From contig JAQSEB010000048.1 in NCBI GenBank assembly GCA_030063045.1, forward strand, positions 682,001-746,000: a stretch of 64,000 bases of DNA, written 5' to 3'. This document shows, piece by piece, positions 35,416-48,497 of this stretch. The notes under the pieces were generated by a model that was not told the DNA's origin, ran no database searches, and saw nothing but the letters and a program-made list of their open reading frames with translations. The DNA comes from Pratylenchus scribneri (taxonomy: Eukaryota > Nematoda > Chromadorea > Rhabditida > Pratylenchidae). Made by a program: the position numbers and the translations under genes. Numbering within the stretch: the stretch's first letter is position 1; every line of letters starts with the position of its first letter.

Positions 35416-38400
35416 TCATAATGATTTGATCAAAGATTTGATTACATATTTTGATGGAATATCATCATAATAATGTTTTCTTGACACAAACATTTCACTA
35501 TAGGTCAATAACGATTCAAAATAATGAACGGCTTGAAAAGCGCATTCAATGAGTTGTAAACATTCCGCATATCGTTGTGCCCCTTTTGTTCCATTGCCAG
35601 CCTGCTGTTGGCAATATTTTAGGAGTAATTGTGAATAATGACATTGTTCTTTGTAGATTAATTCTCTGGCATATGAAGAGAGGCCGGAAATTGCTGAATT
35701 GATGGGAAATTTTAACAAATATTATTCAAAATTCTTGAATCGTTTTAAAAGTATGTTTAAGGCTCGCATGTTTTTATAATAAAATCGTGTACCCAAATGG
35801 ATTTTTCCATTTATAATAGATCTTTAGCATTCTTGTCGTGGAATGGAATATTCTGATGGGGCATAAAATAAAACTCTAATTATTATGATACTAATTTTAC
35901 ATTTTTAAACAGCTAAATCTGGGAATTGACAAAATCCCTTAAACTCGATAGGGTTAAACTAGTTAAATTTTAAAAAATTCTAAACTTCGTATAGGTTCAA
36001 GAATAGATTCATACGATTTATCATGGTCAATTCAGTCTAACAAATTTTCATTTTCAGACTGGAATGAATTTCATCCATTTGTCTAAACCTAAATTAGTTT
36101 TGTTCACAAATTTTTTACTAAAAAATAATTCTAATAAATATCGATCTGTTATAGAAATTTCCATAAAATAAATCAGCCCTTCAAAGTCGAAATGAACTTA
36201 TTTGGTTTACATAGAAGCCGAAATTACAAAAGTTTGCTGGAGCAGCCCTAGCGAATTCCATTAAATTAATTAATTCCCAATTTCATCGTGTGCATTTTAA
36301 AAATCTAAATTTCCGATATATTTTATTTGATATTTGCTGAAAATATTTAAGTGATCTTTGGAATAAAACTATGTAAGCTATTCTATCATTGAAAGAAATT
36401 TAACCTGGATTAGAAAAATGGATTGCAATGAGTAGGGCGAATTCCTCATTGGAAAGCATTGGAATTCGGCGGAATGCCTCAATTGGATGCACAAAAACTA
36501 TTTTCGACATTTCAACTACCCTTTAATATTGAATAAAAAATTATAAATTTAATTAAATTTATATACCTTGGAAAATTTTTAAAAACATTTATATTAATAT
36601 TTAGTATGGAAAATCCTTTTGGTCCTGTCACCGATAATTGGCCTATTTCCACTGAATAATATGCATTGGTTAAATTATTCATTTGATGGCCCAATTCACG
36701 GACGATAATTTCCTAAATATTTTCCATTGAAATTTCATTTTTATTTAAATTATTTTGAAAATAAATGAAAAATCTTCATTTCATTTAAATTAATCCAACA
36801 TTTTAGTATACCTTATCCTTTAACGTTAATTTTCCAAAAATGGGCATTGCTTTCAAAATGCCCACAACCAACAATTGATTAACAATGTGCATCTTTTGAA
36901 CTTTTGGATGCATTTCACCGAATCCAATTTCAACCACTTCTCTCTCTAATTGGGCAATTTCGTCAATGGATGACCGATCAATATATGACTAAAAAATATT
37001 CAATTTATTTTATTTTACCTTAGAATTTTAATTTTTTCTGCGAAATTTTTGTACAAGTATAGAATATTATTGGCCTAAAAATGTTATTTTTAAATAAATT
37101 TTGAAGAATTTAATAATCATTTTGAATGATTAGGGATTAATTTAACATATTAAAATAAAAATATATTATTTAAATAAATTAGCCAAAATATTTACGGAAT
37201 AGCAATCAGCCAATGTGAGAATATTTTCCTGACCATTGAATACTTCTTTTCAATGCCGCTGAATTTATTCAAATATGAATCCGGCAAATCGAAGCATCTA
37301 TCTGTTATTCGCCTATGGGCATTCAAAATTTTTGTCAAATATTCAAATTGATCGCATTCCTATTAAATTTAAATTCATTTTAATATTATTAATTAAATAA
37401 TTTCAAACCCTCTTCACTTCATTGAATATTTGATGACAATAACTGCTATTCCCTAATAAATTTATTGTTTTCGGTGCATCCATTTTTGAATCTTTCAACA
37501 ATAATTTTCGACGGGCTTCTAACGAATCGAACATTCGATTTATTTCACTTCTATTTTCCGAATGCACACTTGCCGGATTCATACCCTGAAGAAGACATCT
37601 GTCCAGTCGACAACCACGACATTTTTCTTATAATATAAATTTTTTAATTTTTTTTAACTAATATTAATTTAATTTAATTAATTATTCTTAACGTGAACAA
37701 TTATTAAATGGTGAGTAATTGTAACTTGTACAATGAACTTTTAATTAATTGTTTTTTTTATTTTTTTATTTCACTCCAAAAAAAATTTTTTAAAGTTTAA
37801 TTTTTGTGTTTCATTCCGGAAAGTTTTAATTTTTGTGTTTCATTCCGGAAAGTTTTTATTTTTGGATTTCATTCCGGAAAGTTTTAATTTTTGTGTTTCA
37901 TTCTGGAAAGTTTTAATTTTTGTGTTTCATTCCGGAAAGTTTTTTAATTTTTTGTGTTTCTTTCCAGAATTAATTTTGTGTTTCTTTCCGGAAAGTTTTA
38001 ATTTTTGTGTTTCATTCCGGAAAGTTTTAAATTTGTGTTTCTTTACGGAAAGTTTTAATTTTTGTTTCATTCCGGAAAGTTTTAAATTTGTGTTTCTTTA
38101 CGGAAAGTTTTATATTTGTGTTTCTTTCCGGAAAGTTTTAAATTCGTGTTTCTTCCGGAAAGTTTTAAATTTGTGTTTCTATCCGGAAAGTTTTAATTTT
38201 TGTGTTTTATTCCGGAAAGTTTTAAATCTGTGTTTCATTCCGGAAAGTTTTAAATTTGTGTTTCATTCCGGAAAGTTTTAATATTTGTGTTTCATTCCGG
38301 AAAGTTTTAATTTTTGTGTTTTATTCCGGAAAGTTTTAAATCTGTGTTTCATTCCGGAAAGTTTTAAATTTGTGTTTCTTTCCGGAAAGTTTTAATTTTT

Positions 38401-39762
38401 GTGTTTCATTCCGGAAAGTTTTAAATTTGTGTTTCTTTCCGGAAAGTTTTAATATTTGTGTTTCTATCCGGAAAGTTTTAATTTTTGTGTTTTATTCCGG
38501 AAAGTTTTAAATCTGTGTTTCATTCCGGAAAGTTTTAAATTTGTGTTTCATTCCGGAAAGTTTTAATATTTGTGTTTCATTCCGGAAAGTTTTAATTTTT
38601 GTGTTTCATTCCGGAAAGTTTTTTAATTTTTTGTGTTTCTTTCCGGAATTAATTTTGTGTTTCTTTCCGGAAAGTTTTAATTTTTGTGTTCCATTCCAGA
38701 AAGTTTTAATTTTTGTGTTCCATTCCAGAAAGTTTTAATTTTTGTGTTCCATTCCAGAAAGTTTTAATTTTTGTGTTCCATTCCAGAAAGTTTTAATTTT
38801 TGTGTTCCATTCCAGAAAGTTTTAATTTTTGTGTTCCATTCCAGAAAGTTTTAATTTTTGTGTTCCATTCCAGAAAGTTTTAATTTTTGTGTTCCATTCC
38901 AGAAAGTTTTAATTTTTGTTTTCATTCCGGAAAGTTTTAATTTTTGGATTTCATTCCGGAAGATTTTAATTTTTTGTGTTTCTTTCCGGAATTAATTTTG
39001 TGTTTCTTTCCGGAAAGTTTTAATTTTTGTGTTTCATTCCGGAAAGTTTTAAATTTGTGTTTCTTTCCGGAAAGTTTTAATTTTTGTGTTTCATTCTGGA
39101 AAGTTTTAATTTTTGTGTTTCATTCCGGAAAGTTTTAAATTTGTGTTTCTTTCCGGAAAGTTTTAATTTTTGTGTTTCATTCCGGAAAGTTTTAAATTTG
39201 TGTTTCATTCCGGAAAGTTTTAATTTTTGTGTTTCATTCCGGAAAGTTTTAAATTTGTGTTTCTTTCCGGAAAGTTTTAAATTTGTGTTTCTTTCCGGAA
39301 AGTTTTAATTTTTGTGTTCCATTCCAGAAAGTTTTAATTTTTGTGTTCCATTCCGGAAAGTTTTAATTTTTGTGTTTCATTCCGGAATGTTTTAATTTTT
39401 GTATTTGACGGAAAGTTTTTTTGTGTTTATTTCGGAAAATTTTATTTTTTTATTTTATTCAGGAAATATCCCATAAAAAGATATATGGTATTCAACCTTT
39501 TGTTAGGTCACATTTTCCATCATTTAGGCAAAAATATTGAGTTTGATTGAGTACAATTCGTCGGAAGAATTGTTTACAACCTTAATAACAATTACTTGGA
39601 AATTTTTAAAACACAATTTTTACCATTACAACTTCAAACACTGTAATATTTGAAACGAGTGAATTTGCCACAAATTAAACAATCTTGGGGTTCCTTTTCC
39701 GTTTTAATCTGCATTAATTTTGGCGTTTCTGTTGTTGGAATTTCATTTTCTGATGTGGGCAT
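35416..39762 (-). pseudogene. nuclear hormone receptor F1, inactivated
   Basis: Same eight-exon plan as F2: 39624-39762, 39497-39580, 37409-37626, 37196-37359, 36812-36988, 36567-36712, 36405-36520, 35416-35693. Two lesions are visible against F2. A TGA stop at 39634-39636 interrupts the first zinc finger between KYYSV and SCNG, and two extra bases near 37247-37250 shift the frame in exon 4, which is 164 bases here and 162 in F2. The rest of the DNA-binding and ligand-binding regions is well kept, and the final exon is identical in protein to F2, so inactivation is recent. The second intron holds a satellite array nearly twice as long as that of F2. Confidence 0.85.
37795..39455. repeat. 28/29-bp satellite array in F1 intron 2
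   Basis: Nearly 60 units such as TTTCATTCCGGAAAGTTTTA plus a TTTTTGTG or AATTTGTG spacer. Most contain the palindrome TTCCGGAA. A block at about 38683-38910 has consecutive near-identical units with TTCCAGAA instead. The open frames crossing the array arise from its composition. Confidence 0.95.
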
Positions 39763-40754
39763 ATTTTATAAAATTAATTATTTCGAATTATCTTTAAAAA
39801 TTAAAATGTAAATTAATATGAAAAATATTTAAAATTTTTACTGATTAATTTTTGCTAAATAATGATTCGTTTTTGTATATTTATTTAAAATTTTTTCTTG
39901 ATGGCGTGTGGAGTCCGATGAGAATGGCCCCTCAATATCAGTTCGAGAAATAAATTTAAATGGAAAGAGTAATTTATTAGAGGAAAACATCATTTGAGTT
40001 TAATGCATTCTATCTTAACGACCAAGGCACGGGTGGTTTTATTTTATTTCAACCACTCAAGTCAAATGAAAATGAAAATGAAAATGTTTGCTCAAAATTA
40101 AAATCGATATAATGCAAAAGGCCCATTTGAAAAAGGGAGTGTCGGCTATTGGCTGTCTGCTGCCAGCTGAAATAATTCTTTATTGTTTATTAAATAGTTG
40201 ATATTGAGATTATCAGACAAAGGAAGTAGATTCGCCTTAAATTAATTAAATTGGAATAGATAAACTTTATTATTTCGTGAATTAAAACATTTCAAAGAAT
40301 TACATTTGTAGCAGATGGAATAATTACATTTCTATTCGTGAACTCTTACGAAAATTTATTTCTTTCAATATTTATGAATGAATAATCTCATGAATAATAT
40401 AATCAATATTCGCAAAAATAATGATTTTTTCACATTTTTACCCATATTGGATTGTCAAATTAAGGAATGGATTGCCATTTTTTGTTTCCAAATAGGATTT
40501 TCGTATGGAAACAAATAAGAAATGATTATTTCCAAATCTGTTACCACAAATAAGGCAAAATAGAAGTTGAAATTTTAGTAAAAAATCAGAAATAACAGAT
40601 TTATTCTTCCAATTAAAAAAGCATAAGTTATTCCAATTAGTAACGTCAGAATGTCAAAAGTGCCCGAAGGGCTTAAAAGAAAATTTCATTGATTAAATTT
40701 AAAGCGATCAAATGGAGTCGAAAATTGTGCTTTCCCTGCATCTAATTCTCCATA
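39763..40754. other. upstream region of F1
   Basis: Homologous to the region upstream of F2 as far as 40605 and probably contains the ancestral promoter. The shared blocks GATGGCGTGTGGAGTCCGAT (about 39901) and TTAACGACCAAGGCACGGGT (about 40015) are candidates for control elements. No gene seen. Confidence 0.4.
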
Positions 40755-40988
40755 TTACATTTCTCCAAATAATTCATCGAACAATGATGAGGGACACATC
40801 TTCTTCGTGCGATTATCTAAAAATGCGTCGATTGAGTTATTATTTTGCTCTATAAAATTTTTAATCAAAAATGCCTTGCCTCCCCACCCCCCTCCCCCCT
40901 TGGAATTTTCTTGGTAAAAGTTGGCATTTCCTAACCAAGATGGTATGGTATGCAAAAAATAAAAATTATTTTCGTAATCAGTGACCAA
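40755..40988 (-). CDS. possible short exon or small protein, unknown
   Basis: A 77-codon frame with coding-like composition: GGGGWGG followed by KAFLIKNFIEQ, and an acidic end SLFDELFGEM. It is unlike the simple AT-rich translation around it. It could be a terminal exon of a gene whose other exons I cannot find, or a chance frame. It lies 400 bp downstream of gene G on the same strand but is not needed for the SPRY fold. Confidence 0.25.
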   Translation of the reverse strand: MVTDYENNFYFLHTIPSWLGNANFYQENSKGGGGWGGKAFLIKNFIEQNNNSIDAFLDNRTKKMCPSSLFDELFGEM

Positions 40989-41386
40989 AATTAACCCTAA
41001 TATTGTATTTTCTTAATTTTTGGTTAGTGTAGTTCATAACTGAAAATATCAATTTTTGACTAACTAAATAAAATAATAATTTAATTGGCCACATTTAAAA
41101 ATGATATTGCAGTATCAATTTTCTGGAAATAATTAATTACCTCAATTTAAAAAATGGTCCAACGTTTTCTTCTCCATGAAAAAATTCTAATAAATGAATA
41201 AATTTGAGAAAAATTTTTATTAATAAAATGGAAAGAATTGAATTTTAGGGTCAATATAATATTATAAATGAAAATATATCAAAATGAATAATAATTCATA
41301 AATAAATTATCAAATGATTACATAAAATTTACACTCGATCCAATGTCCAAAATTCAAAATTTTTCAAATTTGGAGAATGACAAAAA

Positions 41387-43549
41387 TCATAATAATTTGA
41401 TGCCTTCATTTCGCATTTCTTGAAGAAATTGAGAAGTATTGAAGAGGAATTTATTATTGCCAAAATTTGCTCGGATTGCTTGGAAAGCTGAGAGCAAATT
41501 GGCTGCAGGGAACAATCGAAATGTCGCATATTTTAGCGATATTTCAGCTTTCCCTGAATTAAATAATTTTTTTGTTTGTTTTGATATTTTCAATAAATTA
41601 TTTTACCAAGTAATTTGCCATTTAATGTGGCAAAACATTCCAGTTTTGAAATTGTCGGGGAATAGATAAATTCCAAGGCCAACCACATCCCAATTATCGA
41701 AATTTTTTTCAGAATTTTTGAGATGGATCCATGATCCATCAATCCATAATGAGTTTTTGCTGTATAATCCAATTGAATTATTCCAATAACCAAGCTGTTC
41801 ACATCCCAATGGAAAACGTTGTTTATCACAAAATCCTATCGCAATATCGGCGAAACTTTATAATAAACATTAAAAAAAATTAATTGTTTCAAAATTAATT
41901 AATTATTTTTATTTTTTTTAATTTTTATTCTATAAAGGTAATTTTTTGGAATAATACCTCGTCTTTGCAAGAATTTTCACTTCATAATAGAAGGAAATTA
42001 CTGGATATGTGAAAGAGGATTTGAAATTCAAAATTGGGATTGGTAAATTGGCAACAACGCTGTTGTTAACTTTTCCTAAAGCATTAAAATATACAATTTT
42101 TTATTTATTTTAAATTTACAATACCATTTTCTAATAAATATATGACGAAGAGCCCACTCGTGCCAACGATTAATTCCGCTTCAAAATTCTCATCAGCATT
42201 CCATTTGTATGAATTGGGATTGAATTTATTAATCAATTCATTTCCTTCATTTAGTTCGGTCAAATTGGCTAGCTGGAATTAAATTTATTTAATTAAAACA
42301 TTTTTCAAAATAATTTAATTCGTAGGTGCGCGTTAGATAAATAAAGTGCAAAATTCTCGCATTGGATAAAAAAGGTACAAAATTAAATCTTTGACCCTTC
42401 TATTTTGGCTTATAATAATGTATGTAGTTGGATGTTGGAGTTTTGGACCAGGAAAAAGCACATTTTATTAATTTGGACATGATTTGGGATATAACTGAGA
42501 GGAAAACAGGTTTCGTTTCGAATATAGAAAACTTATTCTAATTTTTATACATTTTTGAACACATTTTTGCAGAGATTAAGCCTAAGAAAACTAATCAAAC
42601 GGAGTATTTATTCAGGAAGTTGGTGTATGAAAATTGCAAGGCACTCTTATTAGCCTAATAAATTTTAATTAATTCTTTAAAATTTCACTATAAATAATAT
42701 AATTGATTTATTTTATTTATCATTTTCTCAATGTTTTTAATCTCATTAAATCACATTTTTAAATGCTTAAAAATTAGTTTAAATAAATTTTAAATGGAAA
42801 TAAAAATAGAAAGAAAATTTATTAAGTATTAATTCATAATAAATAAATAATTTTCGATTTTTTGCACTTTTTTATTTAGGCGACAATTTTCCACTTTTTT
42901 TTTTTTATCTAACGCGACAATTTGCCTTTTTGTCATTTTTTTTTTATCTAATTCGATTATTAAATTTAATTAAAAATAACTCAATTTTGAGGTTCAAAAA
43001 ATTTTAGATCTTTAAAAATGAATTTTCGTTCTAAAATTCTACTCTCCTATAATTCTTGCTTAAAAAAATAGTAAATCGTCAAATAAAATGAAAATTTTTT
43101 AAAAATTTATAGTGAACTTTTAATCGAATATTAAAAAATTTGAAATCTGAATCAACTTTTGGCAAATAAATTTATATAATTTGACCTTTGATCAGATTTA
43201 ATAAAATTATCCCATAAAGTATTTTTACCAATTCTTTAAATTGCCCTTCCATTTTGCTCGTTTTCTCCTCAAATTCTAGTTTTTGTTCCGCAATTTGGCC
43301 AATTAATTCATCATTTTTCCTTGCCATTTCTTCCCTCGTTTTATCATTTTCTCGTATTAAATTGGCAATTTGTTCTTTGATTTCAGCATTTTTCAGAGCA
43401 ACTTTTCCTTTCATTTCAGCCATTTCTTCCTTCACAAAATCGAATTTATTTTGCCAATAATTCATTGATATTATCCAGGCAAAAAGGCAGAATCCAAATA
43501 AAACTAATGCACATATCAGCATTTTTGTTCCCATATTGGACGGATCCAT
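41387..43549 (-). pseudogene. membrane-anchored coiled-coil SPRY protein G, one frameshift
   Basis: Exons: 43229-43549, 42125-42272, 41958-42075, 41607-41855 and 41387-41553, all GT-AG with compatible phases. Exon 1 encodes a short N-terminus, a membrane segment (MLICALVLFGFCLFAWIISM) and a charged coiled coil (about residues 35-105). Exons 2-5 encode a SPRY domain: FYYEVKILAK, IAIGFC, LGYWNNSIGLYS, WDVVGLGIYLF, FATLNGKLL and FPAANLLSAF...NFG appear in family order. Exon 4 has one base too many (near 41635-41655), between GLGIYLFPDN and FATLNGKLL, so the last strands are out of frame. The flanking phases fit only the shifted frame, which argues the lesion is real or an assembly error in one spot. 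SPRY proteins are expanded in plant-parasitic nematodes; this one has a signal anchor rather than a cleavable signal. Confidence 0.7.
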
Positions 43550-44155
43550 TTTATTAGCGAAGTTTTGAAAATAAATTGAAAATTATTTTATATCTTTAAA
43601 TTTATAATTTGGTTTAATTTTACAAAATGAGATATGGCATATTTTTGAGTAAATAAATGATTATACTTTACTTGGAATTGGGAAATGAAATGAGAATGAA
43701 TGGACGAAAAAAAATTACAAATTTCGTCTAAATTTCTATTAATGGAATGAATATGAAGTGCCCAGCAGCAAAACAACTATTTTATCGAACATCAAAGGGC
43801 CTTCAAATCTTCAAATGCGATATTGCCGATAAATGAAAAGATTCAAATTTATCTAATAGCTAATTTCGGCAATTTCCTTATCATGTAGCATTGAATAAAA
43901 TAAAAATAAAATTATAATCAAATAGAAGAAAAAGATGCCGACTGCTCTGAGCCATCAAAGTAAAAATTCCCTTATCAAATTCAAATCTCCAACAAAATAT
44001 TTGGCTCTGGGCTATTTTCTCATCCATCTTTTTAACTTTGAATATTAATATTGTACTCTCCGGTTATTTTGATTGGAGGCTTTCTATTTATTAAAAAGTA
44101 CAAAAAAGGTATGAATTATAAAGGTGGATAGTTTTTAAATCGATTTTATAAAGTA

Positions 44156-47100
44156 TCATAATGATTTGATCAAAGATTTGATTACATATTTTGATGGAAT
44201 ATCATCATAATAATGTTTTCTTGACACAAACATTTCACTATAGGTCAATAACGATTCAAAATAATGAACGGCTTGAAAAGCGCATTCAATGAGTTGTAAA
44301 CATTCCGCATAACGTTGTGCCCCTTTTGTTCCATTGCCAGCCTGTTGTTGGCAATATTTGAGGAGCAATTGGGAATAATGGCATTGTTCCTTGTAGATTA
44401 ATTCTCTGGCATATGAAGAGAGGCCGGAAATTGCTGAATTGATGGGAAATTTTAACAAATATTATTCAAAATTCTTGAAATCGTCTTAAAAGTATGTTTA
44501 AGGCTCGCATGTTTTTATAATAAAATCGTGTACCCAAATGGATTTTTCCATTTATAATAGATCTTTAGCATTCTTGTCGTGGAATGGAATATTCTGATGG
44601 GGCATAAAATAAAACTCTAATTATTATGATACTAATTTTACATTTTTAAACAGCTAAATCTGGGAATTGACAAAATCCCTTGAACTCGATAGGGTTAATC
44701 TAGTTAAATTTTAAAAAATTCGACTTCTAAACTTCGTATAGGTTCAAGAATAGATTCATACGATTTATCATGGTCAATTCAGTCTAAGAAATTTTCATTT
44801 TCAGACTGAAATGAATCATCCATTTTGTCTAAACCTAAATTAGTTTTGTTCACAAATTTTTTACTAAAAAATAATTCTAATAAATATCGATCTGTTATAG
44901 AAATTTCCATAAAATAAATCAGCCCTTCAAAGTCGAAATGAACTTATTTGGTTTACATAGAAGCCGAAATTACAAAAGTTTGCTAAAGCAGCCCTAGCGA
45001 ATTCCATTAAATTAATTAATTCCCAATTTCATCGTGTGCATTTTAAAAAATCTAAATTTCCGATATATTTTATTTGATATTTGCTGAAAATGTTTAAGTG
45101 ATCTTTGGAATAAAACTATGTAAGCTCTTCTATCATTGAAAGAAATTTAACCTGGATTAGAAAAATGGATTGCAATGAGTAGGGCGAATTCCTCATTGGA
45201 AAGCATTGGAATTCGGCGGAATGCCTCAATTGGATGCACAAAAACTATTTTCAACATTTCAATTACCCTTAAATATTCAAAATAAATTTTATTACAAAAT
45301 TAATTTAATTTATTTACCTCGGAAAATCTTTATAAATATTCACAATAATATTTAGTAATGAAAATCCTTTTGGTCCTGTCACCGATAATTGGCCTTTTTC
45401 AATGGAATAGTATGCATTGGTTAAATTATTCATTTGATGGCCCAATTCACGGACGATAATTTCCTAAATATTTTCCATTGAAATTTCATTTTTATTTAAA
45501 TTATTTTGAAAATAAATGAAAAATCTTCATTTCATTTAAATTAATCCAACATTTTAGTATACCTTATCCTTTAGTGTTAATTTTCCAAAAATGGGCATTG
45601 CTTTCAAAATGCCCACAACCAACAATTGATTAACAATGTGCATCTTTTGAACTTTTGGATGCATTTCACCGAATCCAATTTCAACCACTTCTCTCTCTAA
45701 TTGGGCAATTTCGTCAATGGATGACCGATCAATATATGACTAAAAAATATTCAATTTATTTTATTTTACCTTAGAATTTTAATTTTTTTGTAAACATTAA
45801 AAAATAAATATTACTTAAATAATTTAATAATAAGTATGATTAAGAATTAACTTATAAAATTCAAAATATATTATTTAAATTAGCCAAAATATTTACGGAA
45901 TAGCAATCAGCCAATGTGAGAATGTTTTCTTGACCATTGAACACTTCTTCAATGCCACTGAATTTATTCAAATATGAATCCGGCAAATCGAAGCATCGAT
46001 CCGTTATTCGCCTATGGGCATTCAAAATTTTTGTCAAATATTCAAATTGATCACATTCCTATTAAATTTAAATTCATTTTAATATTATTAATTAAATAAT
46101 TTCAAACCCTCTTCACTTCATTGAATATTTGATGACAATAACTGCTATTCCCTAATAAATTTATTGTTTTCGGTGCATCCATTTTTGAATCTTTCAACAA
46201 TAATTTTCGACGGGCTTCTAACGAATTGAACATTCGATTTATTTCACTTCTATTTTCCGAATGCACACTTGCCGGATTCATACCCTGAAGAAGACATCTG
46301 TCCAGTCGACAACCACGACATTTTTCTTATAATATAAATTTTTTAATTTTTTTTAACTAATATTAATTTAATTTAATTAATTATTCTTAACGTGAACAAT
46401 TATTAAATGGTGAGTAATTGTAACTTGTACAATGAACATTTAATTAATTGTTTTTTTTATTTTTTTATTTCACTGCAAAAAAAATTTTTTAAAGTTTAAT
46501 TTTTGTGTTTCATTCCGGAAAGTTTTAATTTTTGTGTTTCATTCCGGAATTAATTTTGTTTTTCTTTCCGGAAAGTTTTAATTTTTGTGTTTCATTCCGG
46601 AAAGTTTTAATTTTTGTGTTTCATTCCGGAAAGTTTTTTAATTTTTTGTGTTTCTTTCCAGAATTAATTTTGTGTTTCTTTCCGGAAAGTTTTAATTTTT
46701 GTGTTTCATTCCGGAAAGTTTTAAATTTGTGTTTCTTTACGGAAAGTTTTAATTTTTGTGTTTCATTCCGGAAAGTTTTAAATTTGTGTTTCTTTACGGA
46801 AAGTTTTAATTTTTGTGTTTTATTCCGGAAAGTTTTAATTTTTGTGTTTCATTCCGGAAAGTTTTAATTTTTGTGTTTCATTCCGGAAAGTTTTAAATTT
46901 GTGTTTCATTCCGGAAAGTTTTATATTTGTGTTTCTTTCCGGAAAGTTTTAAATTTGTGTTTCATTCCGGAAAGTTTTAAATTTGTGTTTCTTTCCGGAA
47001 AGTTTTAATTTTTGTGTTTCATTCCGGAAAGTTTTAAATTTGTGTTTCTTTCCGGAAAGTTTTAATTTTTGTGTTTCATTCCGGAAAGTTTTAAATTTGT

Positions 47101-47687
47101 GTTTCATTCCGGAAAGTTTTAAATTTGTGTTTCATTCCGGAAAGTTTTAATTTTGTTTTCTTTCCAGCAGAATTAATTTTGTATTTCTTTCTGGTAAGTT
47201 TAAATTTTGTATTTCCTTCTGGAAAGTTTTAATTTTTGTGTTTCATTCCGGAAAGTTTTAATTTTTGTATTTCATTCCGGAAAGTTTTAATTTTGTTTTC
47301 TTTCCAGAATTAATTTTGTATTTCTTTCTGTAAAGTTTTAATTTTTTCGTTCATTTCGGAATTTTATTTTTTTATTTTATTCAGAAAATACTCCATAAAT
47401 TTATATATGGAATTCAACCTTTTGTCAAATCACATTTTCCATCGTTTAGGCAAAAATATTGAGTTTGATTGAGTACAATCCGTCTGAAAAATTGCTTACA
47501 ACCTTAATAATAATTTATTACAAATTTTTTAATTCACAATTTTTTTACCATTACAACTTCGAACACTGTAATATTTGAAACGAGTGAATTTGCCACAAAT
47601 TAAACAATCTTGCGGTTCCTTTTCCGTTTTTATCTGCATCAATTTTGGCGTTTCTGTTGTTGGAATTTCATTTTGTGATGTGGGCAT
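44156..47687 (-). CDS. nuclear hormone receptor F2
   Basis: A ligand-dependent type transcription factor expected in the nucleus. Exons 47549-47687, 47419-47502, 46108-46325, 45897-46058, 45563-45739, 45318-45463, 45152-45267 and 44156-44433 join with correct GT-AG phases to 439 residues. The DNA-binding domain starts at about residue 30: CLICGKF, SCNGCKQFFRR (first finger and recognition helix), then CLNDGKC, KCRGCRLDRC and LLQGM (second finger and extension). Introns 1 and 2 both interrupt the domain. Between the second and third cysteines of finger two there are about six residues, where nine are usual. The rest is a nematode-type ligand-binding region, mostly helical, ending ...KSLIKSL. 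No breaks are seen, unlike F1. Confidence 0.85.
46494..47370. repeat. 28/29-bp satellite array in F2 intron 2
   Basis: About 30 units of the same TTCCGGAA-bearing satellite as in F1, at the same intron position. The right end is degraded into variant units. Confidence 0.95.
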
Positions 47688-48497
47688 ATTTTATAAAATT
47701 AATTCGAATTATCTTTACAAATTAAAATGTAAATTATCATGAAAAATATTTAAAATTTTTACTGATTAATTTTTGCTAAATAATGATTCGTTTTTTATAT
47801 ATTTATTTAAAATTTTTTTCTTGATGGCGTGTGGAGTCCGATGAAAATGGCTCCTCAATATCAATTCGAGAAATTTAAACGGAAAGAGCAATTTATTTGA
47901 GAAAAACATCATTTGAGTTTAATGCATTCTACCTTAACGACCAAGGCACGGGTGGTTTTATTTCAACCACTCAAACTCAAGTCAAATGAAAATGTTTGCT
48001 CTAAATTAAAATCGATATAACGTGAAAGGCCTTTTTTGAAAAGGGAGTATCGGCCGTCTGCCAGCCGAAATAATTCCTTTTAAAATAATTGATATTGAAA
48101 TTTTCAGACGATGAAGTAGAATTCGCCTTAAATTTAATTAAATTGGAATAGTAAATATAATTTAATTATTATGAGAATCAAAAGAATTCAGAGAATTATA
48201 TCTGCAGGAAAAAGAAAAATTCCATTCCCATTTGGGTACGTTCCCAGAATTTTATTCTTATCACTTGTTTATGAATGAATAATCTCAATATATGAATAAT
48301 TTTATATCAATATTCTTAAAAATAATGAATTTTTTACATATTTTACTTACATTGGATATTAGCCTATGGCGCTAACAAATCCATTTATTGGCATATCTTT
48401 CCCTCATCTTTTTACTTCAAATTCTTCTCAAATCTGATACCACAAATAGGGCAAAAGAGAAGTCGAAATTTTAGTAAAAAAATCAGAATAACAGATT
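47688..48497. other. upstream region of F2
   Basis: Homologous to 39763-40605. Contains the same GGCGTGTGGAGTCCGATG and ACCAAGGCACGGGTGG blocks. The homology stops exactly where an LTR begins. Confidence 0.5.

Larger units (their letters stand above)
35123..40605. repeat. segmental duplication, F1 unit
   Basis: The whole segment, including gene F1 and about 840 bp upstream of it, matches 43861-48501. It starts at TAATTTCGGCAATTTCC and ends at AACAGATTTATT. Most of the length difference is in the intronic satellite. Confidence 0.85.

Noticed and set aside
37835..39550. Several plus-strand ORFs of 60-150 codons
   Set aside because: They are translations of the 28/29-bp satellite, which stays open in every frame; no starts, splice sites or domains.
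46532..46867. 111-codon plus-strand ORF
   Set aside because: Same satellite artefact in F2.
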